Assembly (NCBI GenBank): GCA_030374805.1
Contig: JARGSG010000026.1
Location: 62,001-126,000, forward strand
DNA: 64,000 nucleotides
From: Gracilaria gracilis
Taxonomy: Eukaryota; Rhodophyta; Florideophyceae; Gracilariales; Gracilariaceae
Direction of reading: 5' to 3'
Part shown: piece by piece, positions 19,074-28,517 of the stretch
Layout of the letters: each line of letters begins with the position of its first letter
Position numbering within the stretch: position 1 is the first letter of the stretch
Program-made: the position numbers and the translations under genes
The notes under the pieces: model-generated
Database searches by the model: none
What the model was told of the DNA's origin: nothing
What the model saw: the letters and a program-made list of their open reading frames with translations, nothing else

Positions 19074-22000
19074 ATGGGACTTTCTACGCCCTGTACCGCG
19101 CTTCCGCGCAACCCGGCCACCGACCTCCGTCGCTTGCAGCAAGCCGTCGATCGTCTCGACGCCGTTGAAGCCCGTCATCGCGAGGAAGCCGCGCGTTTTG
19201 TGTACGATACCTGCGTCTATCATGTACGGCGTACGCTCAAGTCGCATCCGGCCCGTCCGAATCGCGGACATGGGCGTCGCGAACCTCCTACCTTGAGCTA
19301 TGTGTTCGACATTGTTTACCCGTACATCAACCGCATTGCTCGTCGATTAGACCGTGCGATGAGACACGCCGAAGTCTCCACAGAATCGGAGGATGCTGCG
19401 GCTCTTATCGTTGCCGTTGATGCGCAGGGTGCGCTTGCGGCTTTGTTTGCTGTGGCGCAGAATGCTGGCTGTGAGAGACAGCAATTGGACATTCTTGCTG
19501 TTCCGTTGAGAAAGCGCTCTGCCCCTGCGTTGTTGAGGACTCTGTTCTGCCCGGATATGCGCGTCACTAACGCCGCTACCAAGGCCCTCAAGCAGATTTC
19601 GTCCATTGAATGCTGCCAGATCTCGTCTTGGATGGGATCTATTCGCGCGGCGCTTTCGTTGACATCGGGCAATCGCACCAGTCGGGCCGTTTTGCTGCGC
19701 AATTTGTTGGGAAGATTGGCCGATATTTTGCATGAGGTTGTTCGACAATCGGCCTTGTCTACCTCGTCTTCTTCGAACGATCTCACCAGGAAACGCTCAT
19801 CGAGATCTTCTTTCGGCAACTTACTTGTGAAACAAAGACGTTCGCTTTCGTCGGAACGGCGGAGGGAACAAAGACGGGCGGCACAGTCGCAATGGAGTAT
19901 CATGCGTTTTTTCCAAAAGAAACGACAACCCAAGTCCAACACATCTGCCTCATTGTCTAGGCTCACCTCCGAGTCCGATGCATCCGACAAAGCGTCTGCG
20001 AGAAAGTCTAGACAGAACTCTGCACGAAGTCGAGATGTTGGCGATAGCTTGACTGAGCTTCAGCAGTTGATGACTGCTCAGCTTCATCCAAACAACTCCT
20101 TGGTTAGTGCCGTGACCGAGTCCATATCATCGGCGCACCGATTTTACGGAGGTGGTTTGAATCGTGACCAGCCTCGAATCTCAATGAAACGTGACGCCGC
20201 TACCGTCATGTATATTTTTGAACGCTTGCTATCTAGCAGAATAACTCCTGACTTAGAGGACCGCATCGAGGTCATCAGTACCCTTTCCGACATAGCGTCA
20301 GCAACATTTTCCGGTCAATATGCCTCATCTCACAAGATCGAACAAGTTGAACAATACTCTGAGGCTATGCGATTTGTTTTTGTCGGACATGGTGAAGACA
20401 TTTATAGCATGCTGTTGTCAATCTTGTTCAGGCCTGTTCGAGACGCTGACGCGAATCAGCTCAACACCATAATACAAGCAGGCATTGTTGATCTTGCGAA
20501 TCAAATGCCCATACCAAGACCTCGTATTTCTCGGTTTCCGCAGAACGTCATATGTTTGCCTAACATGGATTGCACGGCGCTTGCTGGCGTGTCTTGCAAT
20601 ACTCTCCTCAAGCAGCTTCTCAAACATGTTCCTGATCTTTGTTCAAGAAGGATGGCACTCATGACAGGAACGATAAACAGCGCCTTCCTGCACTCTTCGG
20701 AAGCGCTACAGAGGAGCCAAGACGGCCTTTCTTGGGAAGTCAGCAAGATTGTCAGTGCGGTTGACTCTTTAAGTGTGCTTGTAACAGCCATTCCGGCTTC
20801 TCCGGAGCTGGCGGTGGAACACATCTCTCGGGAACCTGTGACGCTGAGGCTGGTGATTGAAACTTGCATCCGGTCAGTCAGTGCCACTGGTCGCCTCCTG
20901 GCTCATAACGCTGCGCGGCCATCTGCTCCTAAGCTTTCTGATGAGGGCACTCTTGATTCTCTGCGTTCTTGGAAAGCCCTCATCAATATTATGCCATCGT
21001 CCCCACAGTGGAGTGGCACCCCCTCATACTCGTCATCAATCCTTTTCCTGGCACAGGCTGCGCGAAGAGCAGCTCTCATCGCTGTCATGCAGGGTTACAG
21101 AAGGGAGAAAAGGGCCGCAGGGAATGTGGATGAAAGCTTCCGTGAAAATGAGACTTACCCCTCAACGATTGCTTCTGGGCCGAGCACAGTACGTACTTCT
21201 CCGGTGAGCTTTGACGATGCTAACGGTAGTGGTTCTAATGGATTGTCGGGTAGCCCTTCTGGATTTGAAGTAGATGAGGAAAACGTTCTCACAACCGAGC
21301 TTCACCATTCGGTCATTGCATTGTTGAATGTTCCTGGTACAAACCCGGCAGAAGTATTCTTCGAGTTGTATCGAACTGTGGTCTACCTATATGCAAATGA
21401 CCTTAGAAAGCAATATGTTCTTCTGCACGACACAGTGATTCCTGACTTCCTGACTGAGCCAACTGCCACTCTGGGAATGAAGAGAGGCCAACAAGGAAGG
21501 ACTTTTCGATCCCGTCGTGGAACGAGAGAATCTAGTACTCAGTCTGATGAAGATGCCAGGGGGGTCTTGGTTGATAACATTGCTGTCGACGGCCAACTTC
21601 CATCTCGTGCTCTCCGCCGTGCTGTGATGGTCTCGGAAATGGACCTTGGGAAATACTTTGACGTTGGACAGCCACCCTCTCTGCAGCATCTCAGTCCACA
21701 CCAGACAGGTCTTCCTCCTGGCGTGCACACATTTGAAGAATTTTCGCATGCACTCGCAATCATAATCGGGACTCTGGCAAACAAGACAATAACCGAGAAT
21801 TTTGAAGACCCCCAAGAAGCTGCCGCCATGATAGCTCGAGATGTGAGTCGAAGTGGCTCACCCTACTTGAAAAGGATCCACAAACGGGCGAAATCAATTT
21901 TGCGTCGAGACATGTTGGGACAAGATTTTGATTGGAGAAGCTTGAAGTATGAAGAAAGGATAAGAAAGCTCGAAGATCAGGTTGCGACTTTGAGAGCTTT

Positions 22001-22154
22001 TCTGATACACGGCATTGAAACTGGTACCATTGGGCCTCGTAAGAAGTCTTTCTCAAACCTTCTTGGAAGCCCTTGCACACAACCCAACACGTATACTCAG
22101 AACGAAGTACATGAGTACTTGTGTAGCACGTCTCGGTGTTTTTGCGTGAAGTGA
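19074..22154 (+). CDS. Large protein of unknown function (1026 residues)
   Basis: A single open frame of 1026 codons from ATG to TGA. I do not recognise a family. The N-terminal 220 residues look mainly alpha-helical, with Leu/Ala-rich segments of the kind seen in armadillo/HEAT-like scaffolds. Residues about 230-330 are a Ser/Arg/Lys-rich, probably disordered stretch (clusters such as RKRSSRSSF) that could be phosphorylated. The part from about 370 to 680 is again helical. A second Ser/Gly-rich linker sits at about 700-740. The C-terminal region has a short helix likely to be coiled coil (KYEERIRKLEDQVATLRAFL) and ends in a Cys-rich tail. No membrane span or enzyme motif was seen. Codon use and GC content look like those of the neighbouring host genes. 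Confidence 0.8.
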   Translation: MGLSTPCTALPRNPATDLRRLQQAVDRLDAVEARHREEAARFVYDTCVYHVRRTLKSHPARPNRGHGRREPPTLSYVFDIVYPYINRIARRLDRAMRHAEVSTESEDAAALIVAVDAQGALAALFAVAQNAGCERQQLDILAVPLRKRSAPALLRTLFCPDMRVTNAATKALKQISSIECCQISSWMGSIRAALSLTSGNRTSRAVLLRNLLGRLADILHEVVRQSALSTSSSSNDLTRKRSSRSSFGNLLVKQRRSLSSERRREQRRAAQSQWSIMRFFQKKRQPKSNTSASLSRLTSESDASDKASARKSRQNSARSRDVGDSLTELQQLMTAQLHPNNSLVSAVTESISSAHRFYGGGLNRDQPRISMKRDAATVMYIFERLLSSRITPDLEDRIEVISTLSDIASATFSGQYASSHKIEQVEQYSEAMRFVFVGHGEDIYSMLLSILFRPVRDADANQLNTIIQAGIVDLANQMPIPRPRISRFPQNVICLPNMDCTALAGVSCNTLLKQLLKHVPDLCSRRMALMTGTINSAFLHSSEALQRSQDGLSWEVSKIVSAVDSLSVLVTAIPASPELAVEHISREPVTLRLVIETCIRSVSATGRLLAHNAARPSAPKLSDEGTLDSLRSWKALINIMPSSPQWSGTPSYSSSILFLAQAARRAALIAVMQGYRREKRAAGNVDESFRENETYPSTIASGPSTVRTSPVSFDDANGSGSNGLSGSPSGFEVDEENVLTTELHHSVIALLNVPGTNPAEVFFELYRTVVYLYANDLRKQYVLLHDTVIPDFLTEPTATLGMKRGQQGRTFRSRRGTRESSTQSDEDARGVLVDNIAVDGQLPSRALRRAVMVSEMDLGKYFDVGQPPSLQHLSPHQTGLPPGVHTFEEFSHALAIIIGTLANKTITENFEDPQEAAAMIARDVSRSGSPYLKRIHKRAKSILRRDMLGQDFDWRSLKYEERIRKLEDQVATLRAFLIHGIETGTIGPRKKSFSNLLGSPCTQPNTYTQNEVHEYLCSTSRCFCVK

Positions 22155-22708
22155 GACGCTTGTGTACATACACTGCTCTGCAACAGCTCGGTAGGTGGAG
22201 GAGGTTAGCGGTCTTGAATTGCTTTTTCGATATGGTGCTTGTTTTTTTCGATATCTTCGTGCTTGTCTGTGAGATGAAACCTCCTCACAGACACAAAAAT
22301 TCAACCAAAGGCCATTACTTCCTCTCCTATTAAAGTTACAATCGCTTGTGGATGAATACTGAACACTGGAAGGTGTTATACAGAATACAAACGCCTCTTC
22401 ATCTTTAGTTCAGAAGCCAACCTGAGCTAGATAGGTAGACATTACTTCCTGAGTCATGTCCAGCATAGTACTTTCGTACTTGGTGATGAGAATCACGACT
22501 ATCGATATGAAACTAGTACAATGTCACGTCACTAGTACGTTCCGCGCGAGGGCGAGGGAATTCCCGTCAGGGGGTTTGACTGGTGTAGAACACTTTTAGA
22601 TTAGCATTATTAACCCTCTGTTGCCCTTGTAGATATGTATCTCCGACATACTCAGAAATTGTTCGGAGGTGGTTGTTGATGAGTTCTTTAGCAGTTGTTG
22701 TTCTAATG
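22155..22708. other. Intergenic region between convergent genes
   Basis: About 550 bp between the 3' ends of the orphan gene and the Sec24-like gene. No gene, repeat or RNA was recognised. Confidence 0.5.
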
Positions 22709-24835
22709 TTACTTTCTAACGCTTCGTAAAATATCCTCAGCAGCATCCACAACACCTAACAGGAAAGCAGAAAACGATTGAGCGCCTGCTCCTGGAAGAG
22801 TATCCTCAATGAGGAAAGACTTAAACCATCCATCTTTCGGAGTGCCTTCGCGACAAGTGACGCACTTTGGTGCGATAGGTCTGTCCCTAGTACATTGTCC
22901 ACGTACACGCATTACTGTACTAGAATCCGGAGGGGGATACGGTAGGTCTTTCCTATTCGACGTTGCAGCATAGTAGATAACAATATCGGAAAACGCATCG
23001 AGCAAGAATATCGGATGGCCGCTCTCTTTGACAGCAGCTAACGACAACGGCAATTCCCGATTGCTCTTTTCTTGCAGGCTCAAGAATGAATACAAGCGCG
23101 GGTAAGCCGCGGCCGCAAGCAGCTCAGGACTCAAATCCTCCCAAACGCAGCGCAAAGCGGCTCGAGCATCCGGATCAACAGCATCCTGGCGGAAAAGAGA
23201 GCTGCGAACAAGCCCAAAGATAAGGCGTGGGATTGGTTGCAGTGCGGGATATCTTGTCAGCTTGGCATCAACCACCGGAGCATCTCCATCTGGGGGAGTT
23301 TTGGCTGTCCTCGAGAACAGGATAGCCAACCAGTCGAAGAGCAGCATTCGCGCCGCGGTGATGCTTTGCTCATCTGCGGCCGCGACCGCCTTGTGGAACA
23401 GCAGCGTGGTCACAGAATTCGCGTCGGCCTCTTTTCTCACAGCCGAGCCTGACGCCGTGAGTGGGTAAGATTGAGTCTGAACGCGGAGAACCCTTTGCGG
23501 AAGCGCACCCGGTTCAATGAAAACGCCTTGAAAAGCAAGCTGTACGCTAGCAAGTCGTACAGTTGGAGGAGGAGCTTGCTCCTTGACCCGGAACTCGACC
23601 GCCAAGGTAGAAGTATGGCCATGGCAATTCAAGCGATACACCTCTGGCACTTGACTATCTTGATATACGCCACATCCGTAAACATCAGCAACGTCTATGT
23701 TAGAACTGGTTCTGACGCGCAAGAGGCCTCGAACGACAGCCGGGTCATTGAGGTGTTGCCAGACATCTTTCGCCAGACTCTCTTCCCCTGAATCATACAG
23801 AATGAATCTGCCACCGCTGATCTGCGCCAGCGGCGAAAGAGTAGCAACATGCACAGAAGTGGTACATGAGAAGTACACGTCAAACATGGCGCCGAGCAAA
23901 TTAGCACGCAAGCCAGCCTGTTCATAGAACGTCGAGAGCGCTGTGGATGGCACATCTGGTTGGCGGTCATCTGGTTCGGATGGATATTGAACGGCACCTT
24001 CACCCAAGTTGGGTTCGGTTGTAGCCATGACGACGATGCGCGAGGCAAGTAGCTGAGCGCTCTCAATCATATCGAGAGCGGCCGTAACCGCAGCACCCAG
24101 GGCACTCTTGGGCGGTGTGGTAGAGTCGGGTGGAGAAGGCGGTCTGAGCTTGCCCAGCATTGAAACAATGGTGTCGATGACGTCAGGGCTGGTCTGACGC
24201 AGCCACTGATCTGGAGGGAAGACGTGCGACGCATTAACATCGGCATCCTGCGATGAGAGCGAGCGAAGAAGGTTTGCACGAAGATCGAAAAGAGTGACGT
24301 TCTCGTCGTACAAGATGATACCGACCGTGGACAAAGCATCCAAGGACAACAACGATTGACGAATGGCCTGCCTGACGGCATCCAGAAACATGTGCGAGCC
24401 ATTGGCATCCACAATGAACACATAAGCGGTAGGCGACGGGGTGATGATATTGTCCACAGGCAGATCATAGATATCCCTCGAAAGCTCCGGCACAATATGC
24501 AAAGCCTCGGGCTCCGCGAGCAGCACGGGCGAATAGCGCTGCGGCAATACATTGGAAGCGGAACAAATGGCACAGCGCCAATAGCGCGCATTCATGCTAC
24601 AAACGGTAGCAACATACGCACGACATTCGGAACATCTCGGAATAGCAGCCGAAGTAGTAGCGGCAGCCGCCTTATACGACTGCAAAGCGGCGGGCGGCAA
24701 GGAAGCTTCATACGCCAAGACGGACCTGGGCGGGGGCGAAGGCGCGAGCGGGGTGACCAAAACGCCGCACGGCAGAGCGGCGCGCGCCTGCACGGCGGCG
24801 CTCGTGGGGACGCGCCGACTGGTCGGACGTAGCAT
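22709..24835 (-). CDS. Sec24-like COPII coat protein (Sec23/Sec24 family), divergent
   Basis: Sec24 forms the inner COPII coat with Sec23 and selects cargo at ER exit sites. This 708-residue protein has the family order: a Pro/Ala-rich N terminus, a zinc finger with Cys68, Cys71, Cys88 and Cys91 (CX2C..CX2C), a trunk vWA-like domain starting AYVFIVDANG, a beta-sandwich and helical region (VVRGLLRVRTSSNIDVADVYG; ALPQRVLRVQTQSYPL), and a gelsolin-like end (PIFLLDAFSDIVIYY). The segments after the trunk resemble Sec24 more than Sec23. It lacks the long disordered N terminus of most Sec24 proteins (usually about 900-1100 residues) and is quite divergent, so it may be an extra paralogue. It is divergent from the RAD51D-like gene across a 334-bp shared promoter region. 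Confidence 0.8.
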   Translation of the reverse strand: MLRPTSRRVPTSAAVQARAALPCGVLVTPLAPSPPPRSVLAYEASLPPAALQSYKAAAATTSAAIPRCSECRAYVATVCSMNARYWRCAICSASNVLPQRYSPVLLAEPEALHIVPELSRDIYDLPVDNIITPSPTAYVFIVDANGSHMFLDAVRQAIRQSLLSLDALSTVGIILYDENVTLFDLRANLLRSLSSQDADVNASHVFPPDQWLRQTSPDVIDTIVSMLGKLRPPSPPDSTTPPKSALGAAVTAALDMIESAQLLASRIVVMATTEPNLGEGAVQYPSEPDDRQPDVPSTALSTFYEQAGLRANLLGAMFDVYFSCTTSVHVATLSPLAQISGGRFILYDSGEESLAKDVWQHLNDPAVVRGLLRVRTSSNIDVADVYGCGVYQDSQVPEVYRLNCHGHTSTLAVEFRVKEQAPPPTVRLASVQLAFQGVFIEPGALPQRVLRVQTQSYPLTASGSAVRKEADANSVTTLLFHKAVAAADEQSITAARMLLFDWLAILFSRTAKTPPDGDAPVVDAKLTRYPALQPIPRLIFGLVRSSLFRQDAVDPDARAALRCVWEDLSPELLAAAAYPRLYSFLSLQEKSNRELPLSLAAVKESGHPIFLLDAFSDIVIYYAATSNRKDLPYPPPDSSTVMRVRGQCTRDRPIAPKCVTCREGTPKDGWFKSFLIEDTLPGAGAQSFSAFLLGVVDAAEDILRSVRK

Positions 24836-25115
24836 AGCACTCGTCTCTCAGCGCACGCCGTCCGTCGTCTCTGCGCTCCGCGACGGCTGCGCGGCGCGCC
24901 GCCCTTCGCGTCGAGCAGCGGCTAAGCGCACAAAACGGTACGGAAGCTGTCAGCTGCCGAGCAGCAGCAATCGCGCGTCACGCCGCGTGATGCGTTTCAT
25001 ACGCGCCGCGCTGCGCGGCGCGTTACGGCGCGCCATTGCCACTGTACTTGTTCACCACACCTCGCGCCGCACGGATCATGTGCGTGGCCTCCACCAGCAG
25101 CTGCGCGCCACCATC

Positions 25116-25144
25116 ATCATGGTGATGATGATCATCACCATGAT
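25116..25144. repeat. Perfect 14-bp inverted repeat with 1-nt spacer
   Basis: ATCATGGTGATGAT and ATCATCACCATGAT are exact inverted copies around a single G. It lies 26 bp before the RAD51D-like ATG and directly abuts a second palindrome. It could be a binding site for a dimeric factor or a hairpin in the transcript leader. Confidence 0.85.
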
Positions 25145-25158
25145 ATCGTCATGACGAT
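25145..25158. repeat. Perfect 14-bp palindrome
   Basis: ATCGTCATGACGAT equals its own reverse complement and begins at the base after the previous inverted repeat. Confidence 0.85.
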
Positions 25159-25169
25159 CATTGCGCACG

Positions 25170-26069
25170 ATGCGTTTGGAGCAGCTGTCGCTGTCGCCGC
25201 GTACTCTTCAAGCGCTCCGCGCGGCCGGTGAGTCCGTCGAGTCCCTGCTCTGTCACCGTTCGCACCGCCCCCATCCCACGCTTTCCGCCGCCGTTCTTCA
25301 AGAGGCGCTGCACGCAATCCACGCAGTGGCCACCAGAGCGTCGCCGTTGCCCACCGCACAGCCGCCCGTACCCAGCGGAAGCGCCGTTTTCGACGCCAAT
25401 GTCGCTCTCTCTTCCCGCTCCGTCATTCAGCTATGCGGCCGTTCGCTGGCCGGCAAGACGCTGCTGTGCGTCAGTCTAGCGGCTGCCGTTCTTCGTCACG
25501 CTCACCACGTCGTGTGGATCGACACTTGCGCGGGTCGTTGGCAGGTGCATACCGCCGTAGCTCGCTTCGCCTCTCCAGCCCGTCTCACCGTCATACCCGT
25601 GTGCAGTGCTTCGCAAGCGCTTCGCGAGTTTTCCCGTCTCTCTGCGCAGTTTCACCCGCTATCTACGCTGCCCAAGCCTCGTTTGCTCGTCTTTGATTCC
25701 CCTGCCGCGTTGCTTGCTCCGATCCTTGGCCTCAAAGGGCCAGCTGGATGGAGTGGCCATGCCGCAATGCAGCATCTTACCGCCAGTATCAATCACTTCG
25801 TCACGCTTTCGTCTGCTACCGTTTTGCTCACCAATAGAGTTGTGGACAACGGTACTCGCCCAGCTCTGGGACACGTTTGGAGTGCCTTTGTTGACGAGCA
25901 ATGGATGTTGCAGCGTGTGGAAACCCATGAAGAACGCCTGGAGATTCGCGTCACCAAAAGCTCCAAAACAGATGCAACTTGCAAGTTCTCAGTCCTAATC
26001 ACCGAGAAAGGTATCACTGACAACGACATTGAGCAGACGCAATGGACGCAACAATCGCCGCCGTCGTAA
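25170..26069 (+). CDS. RAD51D: RAD51 paralogue, RAD51D-like
   Basis: RAD51D belongs to a RAD51-paralogue complex that helps RAD51 form filaments during homologous recombination. From the ATG at 25170 the protein has 299 residues, close to the usual 320-330. The first 50 or so residues form the small helical N-terminal domain. The RecA-type core has Walker A GRSLAGKT at 90-97 and Walker B ending in Asp176 (RLLVFDS). The late segment TNRVVDNGTRPALGHVWSAFVDEQWML is the region where RAD51D proteins have PALGRSW. The frame is also open a little upstream but has no earlier in-frame ATG. The pairing with ATM-type repair genes in the window is coincidence of position, not an operon. RAD51-paralogue family is firm; subtype D is likely. 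Confidence 0.82.
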   Translation: MRLEQLSLSPRTLQALRAAGESVESLLCHRSHRPHPTLSAAVLQEALHAIHAVATRASPLPTAQPPVPSGSAVFDANVALSSRSVIQLCGRSLAGKTLLCVSLAAAVLRHAHHVVWIDTCAGRWQVHTAVARFASPARLTVIPVCSASQALREFSRLSAQFHPLSTLPKPRLLVFDSPAALLAPILGLKGPAGWSGHAAMQHLTASINHFVTLSSATVLLTNRVVDNGTRPALGHVWSAFVDEQWMLQRVETHEERLEIRVTKSSKTDATCKFSVLITEKGITDNDIEQTQWTQQSPPS

Positions 26070-26103
26070 CCAAAACCACAGCGTTGTTGAAACGAAAATC
26101 GTA

Positions 26104-27144
26104 TCACTTTATTCCAAGCGCTGCTCGGCGAGCAAGTTCCACAGCGCCGATGATGCCCATGTTGTTACCATGCTCACTGGGCACAATATATTTGTCGATA
26201 TCTTTGGTAAGCCTGTCAACGGGCAGGTACCCATTATTGATCTTGACGAAATGAGCGCGGACCTTATCGAACAGCGAGCTTCTCTTCATCACACCGCCCG
26301 ATAAAACAATCACATGCGGCGACGCAATCATGCAAATGGAATGGCAAAGCTGTGCTAGATAGTACGCCACATCATCCCACGCTGGATGCTCATCGGAAAC
26401 CGAGGCCAGATTGGTGGGGTCAACACCTGTTCGGTCGGCGCACGCTTTCGCACTGGCCATGGACTCTACGGAAAAGGGTTGATCCGCGAGCCAACCAGGG
26501 TAATCATCTAATTGCTTCCTGAGGGGCATGATATGACCTCCCTCTGGGTGTACAAGCCCATGTATTGGCTGGCCGCGCACGACCATTCCAACGCCAATGC
26601 CCGTACCAACGGTGATGTATGCACAGCTGTCGCCAGCGTGATTGCCGTAACGCAGCTCGGCCAAAGCGGGCGCGTTGACATCGGTGTCGAAGGCGATGGG
26701 AACGTTGAATTCCTTGAAAAAGGACAAGACGTTGGTATATCGCCAGCCCGGTTTGTTGGTGGAAGAAATGTGGCCGTATGTTGGAGACGAGCGATCAAGG
26801 TCTAAAGGACCAAACGAAGCTATTCCTAGCGAAACAAAGGGGGCGTGGGTGCGCAGGAAGCGCACGATGAAGGACAGTGTTGTATGAGGATCGGTGGTAG
26901 GTACCTCAGTGGAGTCGACCAACTTGGTGGGATCGTCGGAAAACGCTAACGCGGCGCGACAGGTAGTGCCGCCGAGCTCGACTGCCGCGAGTAGAGAAGT
27001 GGGCGGCAACTGCAGGGCGCGTTCAGAATCGGCGGAGGGGAGGCGTGACTTTCGCTGGTGATACAGATGAGTCAGCGCGGCACCGGAGACAAACGCAGCC
27101 GCGAGCGCGGCGCCGCGGCAGACCGGGGCGGAGATTGTGGGCAT
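26104..27144 (-). CDS. ROK-family sugar kinase (fructokinase/glucokinase-like), zinc ligands missing
   Basis: ROK kinases phosphorylate hexoses such as fructose, mannose or glucose with ATP. From the ATG at 27144 the protein has 346 residues. The ATP-binding motif ELGGTT is at 56-61, the catalytic Asp is probably Asp155 in FDTDVNAPAL, and the second phosphate-binding loop is ITVGTGIGVGMVV. The fructokinase-type HPEGGHIMP is present (His199, His204), but the following Cys residues that bind structural zinc in bacterial homologues are absent (DDYPGWLADQPFSVESM instead). The first 30 residues are hydrophobic then basic and may anchor or target the protein. The gene ends 35 bp from the RAD51D-like stop (convergent) and is divergent from phosphomannomutase. 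ROK kinases are mostly bacterial; presence here could reflect old transfer. Substrate is not readable. Confidence 0.86.
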   Translation of the reverse strand: MPTISAPVCRGAALAAAFVSGAALTHLYHQRKSRLPSADSERALQLPPTSLLAAVELGGTTCRAALAFSDDPTKLVDSTEVPTTDPHTTLSFIVRFLRTHAPFVSLGIASFGPLDLDRSSPTYGHISSTNKPGWRYTNVLSFFKEFNVPIAFDTDVNAPALAELRYGNHAGDSCAYITVGTGIGVGMVVRGQPIHGLVHPEGGHIMPLRKQLDDYPGWLADQPFSVESMASAKACADRTGVDPTNLASVSDEHPAWDDVAYYLAQLCHSICMIASPHVIVLSGGVMKRSSLFDKVRAHFVKINNGYLPVDRLTKDIDKYIVPSEHGNNMGIIGAVELARRAALGIK

Positions 27145-27675
27145 TTCGTGGAAAGGTGAAAGACTGCAGTGCAGCCAACCGAGCGGGTTGTAAGAAGGGG
27201 GGCAGTAGCAGCAGAGAGGCGAAGCGACGGCGAAGAGCGATGGACGGCGGTGACGGCGATGACGGCGATGACGGAGCGTCGATGCAGAGCTACGAGGGAA
27301 GCAACGGCGCGTGGGATCGCGATCTGATCCAAAGGTACGAAGATGCCAAACGCATCGTGACAATGACGTGCCGCTATGATTGGCGCGCGTTGCGTGACGG
27401 GCGCGCGTGGCCGCTGACACTCGGGGGAGGTGGAGCGGTTGGCGGATCTGCCATGCGGGGGGCGCGTCCAGGGACGCGCCGCCAAGTGGCGCAGGTGGAT
27501 GGTCACGCCGGTGCCCTGCGCCAATCGCGCTGCGTGTGCGCCGCCATGCTTGCCGCCGCACCCATGCGCCTGATAGTGGCGCCCGCTGCTGCTGCTGCTG
27601 CTCCTCCGCTTTCGAGGTCAAGTCGTTCGCTTGTTGTTGCTTTGCCTTTTTTCCGTCTTCGTTTGTAGCTCAAAG
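27145..27675. promoter_or_regulatory. Divergent promoter region, ROK kinase / phosphomannomutase
   Basis: About 530 bp between the two start codons. It contains a short run of a 9-bp repeat based on GACGGCGAT at about 27250-27272 and about six CTG units at 27585-27603. The minus-strand frame of the kinase stays open across it but has no ATG, so it is not coding on present evidence. Confidence 0.5.
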
Positions 27676-28517
27676 ATGGATCCTTCAGATAAGCGCCCTC
27701 AGGATGTCATTGCCCTTTTCGACGTCGATGGCACGCTCACGTTGCCGCGTCTCGTAAGTGATTTGCTGCGTGCTGTTTGCCTGTCTGCTTCATTGCTTAC
27801 GTTTGCTTGCTTTACTGACCGTTTGTGTCGCGTTTCGGTTCCAAGACTGCTACCAAGGAGATGATCGACTTTCTGGCCGACTTGCGTAAGACCACCATCA
27901 TCGGCATGGTTGGCGGCTCCGACCTCAAGAAACAGAAGGAGCAACTTGGAGATGACGTGCTTGACATGTTCGATTACACCTTCTCGGAGAATGGCTTGGT
28001 TGCCTACAAGGGCACTGAGCTCATCGCGGAGGCCAGTATCACCGCTCATCTCGGTGAAAAACGCCTGCAGAAGCTCATCAACTTCTGCCTACGTTACATT
28101 TCACACTTGGAGATCCCCGTCAAGCGCGGTACTTTTATCGAGTTCCGAAAAGGAATGCTCAACGTGTCGCCCATCGGAAGGAATTGTAGCCAGAAGGAGC
28201 GCTGTGAGTTCGAGGTGTATGACAAGCAGGCCAAGGTCAGAGAACAGTTTGTCGACGCGCTCAAGAAGCAGTTTGCTGATTATAACCTCACTTTTTCAAT
28301 TGGAGGACAAATATCGTTCGATGTGTTCCCCAATGGCTGGGATAAGACGTACGCATTGCAGTTCGTTGACCACATTAAGCAGATTCACTTCTTTGGCGAT
28401 AAGACGTATCCGGGTGGAAATGACTACGAGATTTATGAGTCGCCCCGCACCACTGGTCACAGTGTGAAGAACCCTGAGGAGACCATGCAGATTTGCCGTC
28501 AGCTTTTCATGTCGTAG
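27676..28517 (+). CDS. PMM: Phosphomannomutase, two exons
   Basis: The enzyme converts mannose 6-phosphate to mannose 1-phosphate for GDP-mannose, N-glycosylation and cell-wall or floridoside-type sugar synthesis. Exon 1 (27676-27753) encodes 26 residues with the HAD nucleophile motif DVDGT at 16-20. Exon 2 (27846-28517) continues in frame with [10 protein letters not shown]. The joined protein has 249 residues, against about 246 in human PMM2. Further family marks are [16 protein letters not shown], the mannose-phosphate region [36 protein letters not shown] and the C-terminal [15 protein letters not shown]. The start ATG and the splice sites are both clear because the reading frame on either side matches the family without gap. 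It is a eukaryotic-type PMM. Confidence 0.96.
27754..27845 (+). other. Spliceosomal intron in phosphomannomutase (92 nt)
   Basis: Donor GTAAGT begins at 27754 and the acceptor AG ends at 27845. Removing it joins exon codons exactly (after ...LTLPRL). It is the only intron I can place in the window. Confidence 0.92.

Larger units (their letters stand above)
24836..25169. promoter_or_regulatory. Divergent promoter region, Sec24-like / RAD51D-like
   Basis: The 334 bp between the two start codons must hold both promoters. The left two-thirds is GC-rich. The end nearest RAD51D carries two adjacent palindromes (listed separately). No TATA box was seen. Confidence 0.55.

Noticed and set aside
27145-27621. 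Upstream extension of the ROK kinase frame
   Set aside because: The open frame has no ATG before 27144 and is Arg/His-rich as expected for non-coding GC-rich sequence; it would also run almost to the phosphomannomutase start.
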